A stretch of DNA of 37,972 bases from Bradyrhizobium agreste (lineage in GTDB: Bacteria; Pseudomonadota; Alphaproteobacteria; Rhizobiales; Xanthobacteraceae): the NCBI RefSeq assembly GCF_016031625.1, contig NZ_JACCHP010000037.1, positions 1-37,972 of the forward strand, read 5' to 3'. The first letter of the stretch is position 1, and each line of letters starts with the position of its first letter. Positions 15,039 to 26,229 of the stretch are shown here, piece after piece. The notes below the pieces were generated by a model. The model was not told the origin of the DNA, made no database searches, and saw only the letters and a list, made by a program, of their open reading frames with translations. A program made the translations under genes and the position numbers.

Positions 15039-16589
15039 ATGCGTCTGTTGGAGCGTATTTTCGATCTCGCCATCATTGGAGGCGGTGTTAACGGCTGCGG
15101 CATCGCGCGCGACGCGGTAGGCCGCGGGAACACGGTTTTCCTGTGCGAAATGAACGATCTGGCGAGCGGGACATCGTCCTGGTCGACCAAGCTCGTGCAT
15201 GGCGGGCTGCGCTATCTCGAATATTACGAGTTTCGGCTGGTCCGCGAGGCGCTGATCGAGCGCGAGATCCTCTGGGGCATCGCGCCCCACATCATCCGCC
15301 CCCTTCGTTTCGTCTTGCCGCATCACGCCGGCCTGCGCCCGGCCTGGCTGCTGCGCCTCGGCCTCTTCCTCTATGATCACATCGGCGGCCGTCACCTGTT
15401 GCCGGCAACCCGCTCGGTCGATCTCAAGCGCGACGAGGTCGGCAAGCCGCTGATCCCAAATCGCTACAGCCGCGCCTTCGAATATTCGGACTGCTTCGTC
15501 GACGACGCCCGCCTCGTCGTGCTCAACGCGCGCGATGCCGCCGACAAGGGCGCCGAAATCCGCACCCGCACCCGGGCCACCGAGATTCGCCAGTCGGACG
15601 GCCTCTGGACCGTCAGCATGGTCGACACGCTGACCGGCGCGCGCTCGCAGATCCGGGCCAAGGCGCTGATCAATGCCGGCGGGCCCTGGGTCGAGGACGT
15701 GCTCGGCCGCGGCGCCGGCGTCAATGCGAAAGCCAAGGTGCGCCTGGTCCAGGGCTCCCACATCGTCGTGAAGAAGCTCTACGACCACGACCGCGCCTAC
15801 ATGTTCCAGAATGCCGACGGCCGCATCATCTTCGTGATCCCCTACCAGGACGACTTCACGCTGATCGGCACCACCGACCGCGACTATGACGGCGATCCCG
15901 CCAAGGTGAAGGCGACGGCTGAAGAGATCGAGTATCTGTGCAAGGCGGCCAGCGAGTATCTGGCCAAGCCCGTCACGCCCGCCGACGTGGTCTGGACCTA
16001 TTCCGGCGTGCGTCCGCTGTATGACGACGGCGCCAGCGAGGCCAAGGCCGCGACGCGCGACTACGTGTTCGAGCTCGACACGCCCGGCGGCGTGCCGCTG
16101 CTGTCGATCTATGGCGGCAAGATCACGACCTATCGCAGGCTTGCCGAGGAGGCGCTGGAGCGCCTTGCACCCTATTTGCGCAGTGCGAAGGCGCGCGAGG
16201 GCTGGACCGGCAAATGGCCGCTGCCGGGCGGCGACATGAACGTATCCGACATCGACGGCCTGATCGCCGAGCTGCAGCGCGGCTATTCCTTCCTCAGCCA
16301 CGAGCATGCGCGGCGCCTGGCGCGCGCCTATGGCACCCGCGCCACCAAGCTGCTCGGCGATGCCAAATCGGCCGCGGATCTCGGCCAGGCCTTTGGTGCC
16401 ACGTTGACCGAGCGCGAGGTCCGCTACCTCATGGCCAATGAATGGGCCGTCACCGCCGAGGACGTGGTCTGGCGCCGTTCCAAGCTCGGCCTGCGACTAT
16501 CTGCCGACGAGATCGCGGCCCTCGACGACTGGATCAGGAGCCATGCCGTGTCGCAAAGTCCCCTGCTGGAAGCGGGAGGACGCTCATGA
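15039..16589 (+). CDS. glpD: glycerol-3-phosphate dehydrogenase GlpD
   Basis: Membrane-associated FAD enzyme that oxidises sn-glycerol-3-phosphate to dihydroxyacetone phosphate and feeds quinone. The 516-residue protein has the FAD-binding GGGVNGCGIARD near the N-terminus, the family motif GTSSWSTKLVHGGLRYLEYY, the second FAD region INAGGPWVEDV, and the C-terminal helical domain (EHARRLARAYGTRA). The ATG at 15039 is jammed against a G-run; TTG at 15048 (giving MERIFDLAIIGGG) has that run at a normal distance and may be the true start. Its stop overlaps the glpS ATG, so the transport genes are coupled to it. Confidence 0.96.
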   Translation: MRLLERIFDLAIIGGGVNGCGIARDAVGRGNTVFLCEMNDLASGTSSWSTKLVHGGLRYLEYYEFRLVREALIEREILWGIAPHIIRPLRFVLPHHAGLRPAWLLRLGLFLYDHIGGRHLLPATRSVDLKRDEVGKPLIPNRYSRAFEYSDCFVDDARLVVLNARDAADKGAEIRTRTRATEIRQSDGLWTVSMVDTLTGARSQIRAKALINAGGPWVEDVLGRGAGVNAKAKVRLVQGSHIVVKKLYDHDRAYMFQNADGRIIFVIPYQDDFTLIGTTDRDYDGDPAKVKATAEEIEYLCKAASEYLAKPVTPADVVWTYSGVRPLYDDGASEAKAATRDYVFELDTPGGVPLLSIYGGKITTYRRLAEEALERLAPYLRSAKAREGWTGKWPLPGGDMNVSDIDGLIAELQRGYSFLSHEHARRLARAYGTRATKLLGDAKSAADLGQAFGATLTEREVRYLMANEWAVTAEDVVWRRSKLGLRLSADEIAALDDWIRSHAVSQSPLLEAGGRS

Positions 16590-17662
16590 CCGTGACACTC
16601 GATCACGTGACCCGGACCGTGGAAGGCGTGCCGCACATCCGTGAGGTCTCGCTGACGCTGGAGAGCGGTACGCTCAACGTGCTGCTGGGGCCGACGCTGT
16701 CAGGCAAGACCTCGATCATGCGGTTGCTCGCCGGGCTCGACAAGCCGACCACGGGCAAGGTGTTCGTCAACGGCAAGGACGTCACCGGCGCCGACGTGCG
16801 CCAGCGCTCGGTCGCGATGGTCTATCAGCAGTTCATCAACTACCCCTCGCTGACGGTCTACGAGAACATCGCCTCGCCCCTGCGCGTACAGGGCAAGCCG
16901 CGCGACGAGATCGAGGCGCGCGTGGCGGAGGCGGCAAAGCTGCTGCGGCTCGAGCCGTTCCTGAAGCGCACGCCGCTCCAGCTCTCCGGCGGCCAGCAGC
17001 AGCGCACCGCGATCGCGCGCGCGCTGGTCAAGGGCGCCGACCTCGTGCTGCTCGACGAGCCGCTCGCCAATCTCGACTACAAGCTGCGCGAGGAGCTTCG
17101 GGCGGAGCTGCCGCGCATCTTCGAGGCCTCTGGCGCGATCTTCGTCTATGCCACCACCGAGCCGACCGAGGCGCTGCTGCTCGGCGGCAACACCGTGTGC
17201 ATGTGGGAGGGCCAGGCGCTGCAGATGGGCGAGACCACCAACGTCTATCGCCGGCCGCAGACGCTTCGCGTCGCACAGGTGTTTTCGGACCCGCCGCTCA
17301 ATCTCGTGGGCCTCGAGAAGGGAAATGGCATGGTCCAATATGCCGGCGGGAGTGCAGCGCCCGCGTCCGGGCTTTATGCCGGTCTGCCCGACGGCTTCTA
17401 TCGCGTCGGCTTCCGCGCCCATCAGCTCGGGCTTGCCAACGGCGACACCGATCGCCACGCCTTCCACGCCACTGTCACGGTGACGGAGATTACCGGTTCG
17501 GAGAGCTTCGTGCATTTGACCCGCGCCGGATCGAACTGGGTGGCGGTGCTGCACGGCGTGCACGAGTTCGAGCCGGGCCAGACGCTCGATGCCGTGCTCG
17601 ATCCCAACGACGTCTTCGTGTTCGATGCCGCCGACCGGTTAGTCGCGGCACCGGGCTCTTAA
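16586..17662 (+). CDS. glpS: GlpS, glycerol ABC importer ATPase with degenerate switch region
   Basis: One of two ATP-binding subunits of the rhizobial glycerol/glycerol-3-phosphate importer. In 358 residues it has Walker A GPTLSGKT (35-42), Q-loop QQF, an intact LSGGQ signature (133-137), Walker B with catalytic E158 (LLDEP), and a C-terminal TOBE-like domain. Where MalK/UgpC proteins have the switch histidine (T-H-D-Q-x-E-A) it reads T-T-E-P-T-E-A, so the histidine is replaced by Thr191. ATG at 16586 has GGGAGGA just before it and overlaps the glpD stop as ATGA. The symbol follows the R. leguminosarum glpSTPQUV operon, from memory. Confidence 0.93.
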   Translation: MTVTLDHVTRTVEGVPHIREVSLTLESGTLNVLLGPTLSGKTSIMRLLAGLDKPTTGKVFVNGKDVTGADVRQRSVAMVYQQFINYPSLTVYENIASPLRVQGKPRDEIEARVAEAAKLLRLEPFLKRTPLQLSGGQQQRTAIARALVKGADLVLLDEPLANLDYKLREELRAELPRIFEASGAIFVYATTEPTEALLLGGNTVCMWEGQALQMGETTNVYRRPQTLRVAQVFSDPPLNLVGLEKGNGMVQYAGGSAAPASGLYAGLPDGFYRVGFRAHQLGLANGDTDRHAFHATVTVTEITGSESFVHLTRAGSNWVAVLHGVHEFEPGQTLDAVLDPNDVFVFDAADRLVAAPGS

Positions 17663-17675
17663 GAGGGGATGCACC

Positions 17676-18760
17676 ATGGCCCGCATTGACCTCGTCGATC
17701 TCGCCCATTCCTACGGCGGCAACGATGCGCCGCGGGAAAGCTTTGCGCTCAAGCCCGTGACCATGACCTGGCGCCAGGGCGGGGCCTATGCGCTGCTTGG
17801 CCCGTCGGGCTGCGGCAAGACCACGCTTCTGAACGTCATCTCCGGCATCATCACGCCGTCACGGGGGAAAATCCTGTTCGACGGCAAGGACATCACACTG
17901 CTGTCAACCCAGAAGCGCAACATCGCGCAGGTGTTCCAGTTTCCGGTGATCTACGACACCATGACGGTGGGGCAGAACCTGGCGTTCCCGCTGAAGAACC
18001 GCGGCGTGCCCAAGGCCGACATTGACAGGCGCGTCGCCGAGATCGGCCGCCTGCTCGACCTCGAGCCCTATTTGAACCGCAAGGCCACGCGCCTGACCGC
18101 CGACGCCAAGCAGAAGATCTCGCTCGGCCGCGGTCTCGTGCGCAACGACGTTGCCGCCGTGCTGTTCGACGAGCCGCTGACCGTGATCGACCCCGAGCTG
18201 AAATGGCAGCTCCGCTCCAAACTGAAGGCGCTGCATCGCGAGCTCGACCTCACGATGATCTACGTCACCCACGACCAAACCGAGGCGCTGACCTTCGCCG
18301 ACACCGTCGTCGTCATGCATGACGGCCGCGTGGTGCAGAGCGGCACGCCGGCCGAGCTGTTCGACAAGCCGGCGCACACCTTCGTCGGCTATTTCATCGG
18401 CTCGCCCGGCATGAACATCCTGCCGGCGGAGGTGCGGGGACGCGAGGCCAAGGTCGGCGGCCACGTCATCGCGCTGAACCGCAGCTACGACAACCTGCCG
18501 GCCGGCGCCAAGATCGAGATCGGCGTCCGTCCCGAATTCGTCGAGGTGGTCGCGCCCGCACCTGGCCTGCTCACCGCCAAAATCGAACGCATCGACGATC
18601 TCGGCCGCATCCGCTTCGCGCGCGTGCGCGTCGGCGACGCCAAGCTCGCGGCGCGCGCTCCTGGCAGCTTCACCAGCGCGGACGGCAGTGCCGGGCTGAA
18701 ATTCGATCCGTCGCACGTCCACGTCTATGCCGACAGCCTTCTGGTGGAGGGAGCCGCCTG

Positions 18761-18761
<1 letters not shown>
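17676..18761 (+). CDS. glpT: GlpT, second ABC importer ATPase with degenerate signature motif
   Basis: Partner of GlpS, 361 residues. Walker A GPSGCGKT (42-49), Q-loop (VFQFP), Walker B with E166 (LFDEP) and switch H199 (YVTHDQTEA) are all intact. At the LSGGQ position it reads LTADAKQK (140-147), so the ABC signature is lost. This mirrors the defect in GlpS and predicts a heterodimer with one full ATP site. The C-terminal part is a TOBE domain (FIGSPGMNILPAEV, IEIGVRPEFVEVV). Starts 13 bases after glpS behind GAGGGGA; its stop overlaps the next ATG by one base. Not related to the GlpT antiporter of E. coli despite the name. Confidence 0.93.
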
Positions 18762-20541
<1,780 letters not shown>

Positions 20542-20551
20542 GGAGGCAACC

Positions 20552-20881
20552 ATGGAGTCAATCGCATGGATGGCCTGGACGCTGCCGACCGCGATCTTCT
20601 TCGCCGCGCTCGCCTGTACGCTCGCGGTGATGACCTGGCTTGCCGCGGTCTATCCGGAGGCCGAGCGCATCGGCGTGCTGCGCATCCCGACCACGCGCGG
20701 CGACCGCCTGTTCATCTCGCTGATCGCGGCCGCCGTCATCCACCTCGCGTGGATCGGCCTTGTCGGCACGGAGGCGATCGCCACGCTGCCGGTCGGCGAG
20801 GAGGGGTTTGAAATCTCGAGCCTATGGCTCGCATCAGGAATTTCGCTGGTCACGGCCGCGCTCATTTTCCGCACGGTCTGA
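20552..20881 (+). CDS. glpU: GlpU, DUF2160-type small membrane protein of the glp operon
   Basis: A 109-residue protein with three hydrophobic segments (about 11-32, 53-73 and 88-106). Its place between the permeases and the binding protein, and its sequence (VYPEAERIGVLRIPTTRGDR), fit the DUF2160 family, called GlpU in rhizobial glp operons. Role unknown; a part of the transporter or of its assembly is plausible. It has AAGGAGG immediately upstream. Confidence 0.88.
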   Translation: MESIAWMAWTLPTAIFFAALACTLAVMTWLAAVYPEAERIGVLRIPTTRGDRLFISLIAAAVIHLAWIGLVGTEAIATLPVGEEGFEISSLWLASGISLVTAALIFRTV

Positions 20882-20957
20882 AGCTTGCGAAGGGACGGCC
20901 AGATCCGGGACCAACCCGGGCCTGTATAAAAGTTTGTCGCTGCAACGGAGGAACAAC

Positions 20958-22754
20958 ATGCGACAGTTTAGGAGAAGGAAAGGTCCATTGACGAAGAATA
21001 GTTTTCTCACCATGTCCAGCGCCGCTGCAATCATCGCGGTGTCGTTCGCCGTCTCGGCGCCGGTTCGCGCCGCCGACGAGGCCGTGATCCAGAAGTGGAT
21101 TGCGGAATTCCAGCCCTCGACGCTGTCGAAGGAGGACCAGAAGAAGGAGCTGGAGTGGTTCGCCAAGGCGGCCGAACCGTTCAAGGGCATGGAGATCAAC
21201 GTCGTCTCCGAGACGATCACGACTCATGAATATGAGGCGCAGACGCTCGCCAAGGCATTCTCCGAGCTCACCGGCATCAAGCTCAAGCACGATCTCATCC
21301 AGGAAGGTGACGTCGTCGAGAAGCTCCAGACCCAGATGCAGTCGGGCAAGAACGTCTATGACGGCTGGATCAACGACTCCGACCTGATCGGCACGCATTT
21401 CCGCTACGGCCAGACCATTGCGCTGTCGGACTACATGACCGGCGAGGGCAAGGACGTCACCGACCCCATGCTCGACGTCAATGACTTCATCGGCAAGTCG
21501 TTCGGCACCGGGCCGGACGGCAAGCTCTACCAGCTGCCCGACCAGCAGTTCGCGAACCTCTATTGGTTCCGCTACGACTGGTTCACCAATCCCGACTACA
21601 AGGCGAAGTTCAAGGCCAAGTATGGCTACGAGCTCGGCGTGCCCGTGAACTGGTCGGCTTATGAAGACATCGCCGAGTTCTTCACCAACGACATCAAGGA
21701 GATCAACGGCGTCAAGGTCTACGGCCATATGGACTATGGCAAGAAGGACCCCTCGCTCGGATGGCGCTTCACCGACGCCTGGCTGTCGATGGCCGGCAAC
21801 GGTGACAAGGGCATTCCGAACGGTCTGCCGGTCGACGAATGGGGCATCCGCATGGAGGGCTGCCGCCCGGTCGGCTCTTCGGTGGAGCGTGGCGGCGACA
21901 CCAATGGTCCGGCCGCAGTCTACTCGATCACGAAGTATCTCGAGTGGATGAAGAAGTATGCCCCGCCGCAGGCGCAGGGCATGACCTTCTCCGAGTCCGG
22001 CCCCGTGCCGTCGCAGGGTAACATCGCCCAGCAGATGTTCTGGTACACCGCCTTCACTGCCGACATGGTGAAGCCGGGTCTGCCGGTGGTGAATGCGGAC
22101 GGTACGCCGAAATGGCGTATGGCTCCGTCGCCGCACGGCTCCTACTGGAAGGAAGGCATGAAGCTCGGTTACCAGGACGCCGGCTCCGCCACGCTGCTGA
22201 AGTCGACTCCGCCGGACCGCCGCAAGGCAGCCTGGCTCTATCTCCAGTTCATCGTCTCCAAGTCGGTGAGCTTGAAGAAGAGCCATGTCGGTCTCACCTT
22301 CATCCGTGAATCCGACATCTGGGACAAGTCGTTCACCGAGCGTGCGCCGAAGCTCGGCGGCTTGATCGAGTTCTACCGCTCGCCCGCGCGCGTGCAGTGG
22401 ACCCCGACCGGCAACAACGTGCCCGACTATCCGAAGCTCGCGCAGCTGTGGTGGCAGAACATCGGCGATGCGTCGTCCGGTGCGAAGACGCCGCAAGCCG
22501 CGATGGATGCTCTCGCGGCGGCCCAGGACTCCGTGCTGGAGCGTCTGGAGAAGTCCGGCGTGCAGGGCGCCTGCGGTCCGAAGCTGCACAAGAAGGAAAC
22601 GGCCGAGTTCTGGTTCGCCAAGGCCCAGAAGGACGGCACCATCGCGCCGCAGCGCAAGCTCGCCAACGAGAAGCCGAAGGGCGAGACGGTGGACTACGAC
22701 ACCCTGATCAAGTCGTGGCCCGCCACTCCGCCGAAGCGCGCGGAAGCGAAGTAA
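20958..22754 (+). CDS. glpV: GlpV, periplasmic substrate-binding protein
   Basis: The solute-binding protein that delivers glycerol (and perhaps glycerol-3-phosphate) to GlpPQ. The 598-residue precursor has a signal peptide (about 19-38, ending APVRA) behind a basic N-terminus, then an extracellular solute-binding family 1-type fold (NVVSETITTHEYEAQTLAKA, MQSGKNVYDGWINDSDLIG). It is longer than ordinary sugar-binding proteins (about 430) but normal for this subgroup as I recall it. GGAGGA at 20947-20952 is a strong ribosome site. A small hairpin at 20905-20919 in the 76-base gap may help set a higher level of this subunit. Last gene of the operon. Confidence 0.93.
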   Translation: MRQFRRRKGPLTKNSFLTMSSAAAIIAVSFAVSAPVRAADEAVIQKWIAEFQPSTLSKEDQKKELEWFAKAAEPFKGMEINVVSETITTHEYEAQTLAKAFSELTGIKLKHDLIQEGDVVEKLQTQMQSGKNVYDGWINDSDLIGTHFRYGQTIALSDYMTGEGKDVTDPMLDVNDFIGKSFGTGPDGKLYQLPDQQFANLYWFRYDWFTNPDYKAKFKAKYGYELGVPVNWSAYEDIAEFFTNDIKEINGVKVYGHMDYGKKDPSLGWRFTDAWLSMAGNGDKGIPNGLPVDEWGIRMEGCRPVGSSVERGGDTNGPAAVYSITKYLEWMKKYAPPQAQGMTFSESGPVPSQGNIAQQMFWYTAFTADMVKPGLPVVNADGTPKWRMAPSPHGSYWKEGMKLGYQDAGSATLLKSTPPDRRKAAWLYLQFIVSKSVSLKKSHVGLTFIRESDIWDKSFTERAPKLGGLIEFYRSPARVQWTPTGNNVPDYPKLAQLWWQNIGDASSGAKTPQAAMDALAAAQDSVLERLEKSGVQGACGPKLHKKETAEFWFAKAQKDGTIAPQRKLANEKPKGETVDYDTLIKSWPATPPKRAEAK

Positions 22755-22803
22755 GCTCGTGAGACGTCATGGCCGGGCTTGACCCGGCCATCCATCCAAA
22801 ACG

Positions 22804-22831
22804 AAAGGCCGGGAGCGATCCCGGCCTTTTT
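22804..22831 (+). terminator. intrinsic terminator of the glp operon
   Basis: AAAGGCCGGGA at 22804-22814 pairs perfectly with TCCCGGCCTTT at 22819-22829 around GCGA, followed by a T run. It starts 50 bases after the glpV stop, beyond a half copy of repeat family B. Confidence 0.93.
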
Positions 22832-22849
22832 GCGCAGCTGTCACCACTA

Positions 22850-22973
22850 CGTCATTGCGAGCCAACGGGTCCGCGCGAAGCGCGGCCCGATGACAGGCTC
22901 CGCGAAGCAATCCAGAGTCTTTCCCTGGAGGCAGTCTGGATTGCTTCGTCGCAAGAGCTCCTCGCAATGACGG
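22850..22973. repeat. palindromic intergenic repeat, family C (CGTCATTGCGAG type)
   Basis: A long imperfect palindrome with ends CGTCATTGCGAG and CTCGCAATGACG and inner arms CGAAGCAATCCAGA/TCTGGATTGCTTCG. This is a repeat type I know to be abundant in Bradyrhizobium genomes. It fills the gap between the glp terminator and the convergent Old Yellow Enzyme gene. Confidence 0.85.
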
Positions 22974-22989
22974 CGGAGAGAGCGGGACC

Positions 22990-24090
22990 TCACTCCGCCG
23001 GCTCGGCCGCGAGCGTCGGGTAATCAGTGTAACCCTTGGCGCCGCCGCCGTAGAAGGTGTTCTTGTCCCAGTCGTTCAGCGTCGCCCCCTGCTTCAGCCG
23101 CTCGACCAGGTCGGGATTGGAGATGAAGGGCTTGCCGAAGGCGATGAGGTCGGCGGCGTTCGCGTCCAGCATCTTGGTGGCGAGATCGAAATCATAGCCG
23201 TTGTTGGCGACGTAGGCACCGCCGAAGCGCTTGCGCAACGAGGCATAGTCGAACGGCGCGATGTCGCGCGGCCCGCCCGTGGCGCCTTCGACCACGTGGA
23301 GATAGACCAGCTTCAGCGCGCTGAGGCCGTCGACGATGTGATCGTACAGGGCCTGCGGGTTGGAATCGGAGATGTCGTTGGCCGGCGTCACCGGGGAGAT
23401 GCGGATGCCGGTACGCTCGGCGCCGGCCTCGGCGGCAACGGCCTTGGAGACCTCCAGCATCAGCTTCGCGCGGTTCTCGATCGAGCCGCCATAGGCGTCC
23501 AGGCGCTTGTTGGCGCCGTCCTTGGCGAACTGCTCGAGCAGATAGCCGTTGGCGCCGTGGATCTCGACCCCGTCGAAGCCGGCTTCCAGCGCGTTCTTCG
23601 TGGCGCGCTTGAAGTCGTCGATGATTGCAGGGATTTCGGAGAGCTCGAGCGCGCGCGGCTCGGAGACGTCGGCGAAGCCGCCGTTGACGAAGGTCTTGCC
23701 CTTGGCGCGGATCGCGCTCGGTGCCACCGGAGCTGCGCCATTCGCCCGCAGATCGACATGCGAGATGCGGCCGACATGCCAGAGCTGGATGAAGATCTTG
23801 CCGCCGCGTTCATGCACCTTGTCGGTGACCTTGCGCCAGCCGGCGACCTGCTCCTTCGAGTAGATGCCGGGCGTGTCCTGGTAGCCCTGACCTTGTTGCG
23901 AGACCTGGCTCGCCTCGGTGATCAGGAGGCCTGCGGATGCGCGCTGGGCGTAATAATCGGCGGCGAGCGGACCGGGCACGAAGGTGCCGGGTACGGCGCG
24001 GTTGCGCGTCAGCGGCGCCATGACGAGGCGGTTGGCCAGCGTGATCGGGCCGAGCTTGTAGGTCTCAAACAATTTGGTCGAACGGCTCAT
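22990..24090 (-). CDS. Old Yellow Enzyme family ene-reductase (NemA-like)
   Basis: FMN- and NAD(P)H-dependent reductase of activated C=C bonds, nitro compounds or maleimides. The 366-residue protein is a complete OYE barrel: LGPITLANRLVMAPLTRNRA at the N-terminus, the substrate/flavin region GKIFIQLWHVGRIS, HGANGYLLEQF, YGGSIENRA, and GKPFISNPDLVERL near the end. ATG at 24090 gives the standard family start. It is monocistronic. The physiological substrate cannot be read from sequence. Confidence 0.95.
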   Translation of the reverse strand: MSRSTKLFETYKLGPITLANRLVMAPLTRNRAVPGTFVPGPLAADYYAQRASAGLLITEASQVSQQGQGYQDTPGIYSKEQVAGWRKVTDKVHERGGKIFIQLWHVGRISHVDLRANGAAPVAPSAIRAKGKTFVNGGFADVSEPRALELSEIPAIIDDFKRATKNALEAGFDGVEIHGANGYLLEQFAKDGANKRLDAYGGSIENRAKLMLEVSKAVAAEAGAERTGIRISPVTPANDISDSNPQALYDHIVDGLSALKLVYLHVVEGATGGPRDIAPFDYASLRKRFGGAYVANNGYDFDLATKMLDANAADLIAFGKPFISNPDLVERLKQGATLNDWDKNTFYGGGAKGYTDYPTLAAEPAE

Positions 24091-24270
24091 GGGAATGCTT
24101 CCAGGCGGTGAGAGGTCTCGAACACTTGTGCATCGCGACATCAGGCGCAAGGGATGAGCCATACGGAAAGTGCAGGCGGGCTACGCGGCAGCGCCCGCGT
24201 AGCACAATTCATGTGCAATCCCGGCGCCGGCAGCGGATTTCCGCTCCCGGCCGCCGTGCGGTTTGACAAG

Positions 24271-24774
24271 TCAGGTCGTGCCCAGGAAATCGCGCTTGCC
24301 GATCTCGACGCCGTTGTGACGCAGAATGCCGTGGGCGATCGCGGCGTGGAAATAGAAATTCGGCAGCGAGAACGAGCTCAGGAATTGCTGGCCCTTCACG
24401 GTGATGGATTTGTCGGGGCCTGCAGGGAAGGTGACGTCCCTGACGTCGGCGCCTTCGAACTGCTCGGGCTTGAACGACTTGACGTAGTCGATGGTCTTGG
24501 CGAGCCGCTGCTTCAATTCCGCAAAGCTGGTCTCGGTATCGGGCGTCGTCGGCACCTCGCTGTGGGTCAGCCGGGCACAGCCTTTGGCGGCGAAATCGCT
24601 GACGAGCTGGATCTGCTTCGACAGCGGCAGCATGTCCGGAAACAGGCGCGAGCCGAGCAGGACGCCGGGATCGATCTTCCTGGCCGCGCAATGCGCCTCA
24701 GCTTTGGTGAGCAGCCCGGTCACGCTGTTCAGCATCTGCAAATAGGCGGGGACGACGGCGTCGTAGAATGACAT
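24271..24774 (-). CDS. DUF1993 family protein
   Basis: A 167-residue helical protein starting MSFYDAVVPAYLQMLNSVTG, which fits the DUF1993 family (DinB-like four-helix fold). The conserved parts LFPDMLPLSKQIQLVSDFAA and FYFHAAIAHGILRHNGVEIG are present, the latter with histidines that could bind metal. A TTG five codons upstream (24789) is possible but ATG at 24774 matches the family start. Function unknown. The 180-base gap before the Old Yellow Enzyme start holds only a small hairpin at 24180-24203. Confidence 0.88.
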   Translation of the reverse strand: MSFYDAVVPAYLQMLNSVTGLLTKAEAHCAARKIDPGVLLGSRLFPDMLPLSKQIQLVSDFAAKGCARLTHSEVPTTPDTETSFAELKQRLAKTIDYVKSFKPEQFEGADVRDVTFPAGPDKSITVKGQQFLSSFSLPNFYFHAAIAHGILRHNGVEIGKRDFLGTT

Positions 24775-24884
24775 GTGATGCTCGCTCAAATGATGGGAAA
24801 TCTCAGGAGAATACCTGAGTCACTCACATGGGAGCCTCATGGAAAAATGCAATCGCGGAAAGCGGCTTGTGCGATGCGAAAATT

Positions 24885-26201
24885 CTACCGCACCGCCGTC
24901 TGGGGCTGTGCCTGTGCCGTGCCGCCGCGCATGCGCGCAAGCAGCTCGGCGGTCGGCCAGGAATCGGCCGGCAGGCCGTACTTGATCTGCATCGCCTTCA
25001 CCGCGGCGCGGCTCTGCTGGCCCAGCACGCCGTCGACCTTGCCGACATTGAAGCCGGCACGCACCAGCAATTGCTGCAATTCCTTCAGCTCGTTGAAAGG
25101 CAACTGCGCCACCGGCGTCGTTGGCTTGCGCATCGGCGGCGCGCCCGCGATGCGGGTGGCGAGATAGCCCGCCGTGGTCGAATAGATCAGCGAGTTGTTC
25201 CACTCGGTGTAGGCGGCGAAATTCGGATAGGCCATGAAGGCCGGCCCGAAGCGTCCCATCGGCAGCAGCACGGACGCTGCAAGATTGTCGTTCGGGAGCG
25301 GCCGGCCGTCAGGATAGGTGACGCCCAGCTGCGCCCATGTCGAGCGCGGTTCGCGCACCGTCAGATCGGTCTTCTCCCACGGCAGGTTCGGCGGCACCTT
25401 GATCTCCTCGAGCCACGGCTCGCCGCGCCGCCATTTCAGTCCGTTCGCGATGTAGTTTGCGGTCGAGCCGATCACGTCGGCGCCGGAGTGCAGGAGGTCG
25501 CGCCGCCCGTCGCCGTCATAATCGACGGCGTAGTTGACGTAGTGCACCGGCAGGAATTGCGTCTGCCCGAGCTCGCCGGCCCATGAGCCGATCATCTCGT
25601 CGGGATGCAGATCGCCGCGGTCGATGATTTTCAGCGCGGCGATGGTCTCGTGCACGAACATCTCGGAGCGGCGGCAATCATAGGCCAGCGACACCAGCGA
25701 CTTCAGCGTCGGCAGATTGCCCATGTTGGCACCGAAATCGCTCTCGAGGCCCCAGAACGCGGCGATCACGGCGGGCGGCACGCCGTATTCCTTTTCCGCG
25801 CGTGCAAACGCTGCGGCGTATTGCTTGATGTGCTGCTGCCCGTTCTGCATGCGATAGGGCGCGGCCATGCGGCCGGCAAACTCGGTGAAGAGCTGGCCGA
25901 ACACGCGCTGGCCGCGGTCGCGGTTGACGATGCCCTGGTCGTAGACGAGATAGGGCGAGGCCTCCGCGATCGTGCGCTGCGACACGCCGGCGGCAACGGC
26001 CTGCTGCTTCACGTCGACGAGGAAGCGATCGAAGCTCGCACCATTGTGGCACGACGCCGCGCGCGGCGACGGGGCTGTCGCTTTGGGCGCGGCAGGCTTG
26101 GCGGGCGGCGGCGCGAACTGGGCGAAGGCGGGAAGGACGAGGGCAAACGAGACCGCGATCGTTGCAATCGCGAGGCGAGAACCAAGGCAGGCCATCGGCA
26201 T
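24885..26201 (-). CDS. MltB-type lytic murein transglycosylase with peptidoglycan-binding domain
   Basis: Cleaves peptidoglycan glycan strands in the periplasm to form 1,6-anhydro ends. The 438-residue protein has a signal peptide (1-27, ending AFA), a proline/alanine linker, the SLT_2 domain (about 55-350) with catalytic E153 in FWGLESDFG and the family motifs GSWAGELGQTQFLPVHY and DYDGDGRRDLL, and a C-terminal peptidoglycan-binding domain (about 360-425, ELQQLLVRAGFNVGKVDGVL). No lipobox cysteine is seen at the signal end, so it is probably soluble. Confidence 0.95.
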   Translation of the reverse strand: MPMACLGSRLAIATIAVSFALVLPAFAQFAPPPAKPAAPKATAPSPRAASCHNGASFDRFLVDVKQQAVAAGVSQRTIAEASPYLVYDQGIVNRDRGQRVFGQLFTEFAGRMAAPYRMQNGQQHIKQYAAAFARAEKEYGVPPAVIAAFWGLESDFGANMGNLPTLKSLVSLAYDCRRSEMFVHETIAALKIIDRGDLHPDEMIGSWAGELGQTQFLPVHYVNYAVDYDGDGRRDLLHSGADVIGSTANYIANGLKWRRGEPWLEEIKVPPNLPWEKTDLTVREPRSTWAQLGVTYPDGRPLPNDNLAASVLLPMGRFGPAFMAYPNFAAYTEWNNSLIYSTTAGYLATRIAGAPPMRKPTTPVAQLPFNELKELQQLLVRAGFNVGKVDGVLGQQSRAAVKAMQIKYGLPADSWPTAELLARMRGGTAQAQPQTAVR

Positions 26202-26229
26202 CGATATCTCTGTGTTGTCGGGCGAGCCG

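Noticed and set aside
24180..24203. Hairpin GCTACGCGG/CCGCGTAGC between DUF1993 and the Old Yellow Enzyme gene
   Set aside because: No T run on either strand and no link to a known regulator type. It may be a weak terminator or chance in GC-rich DNA.
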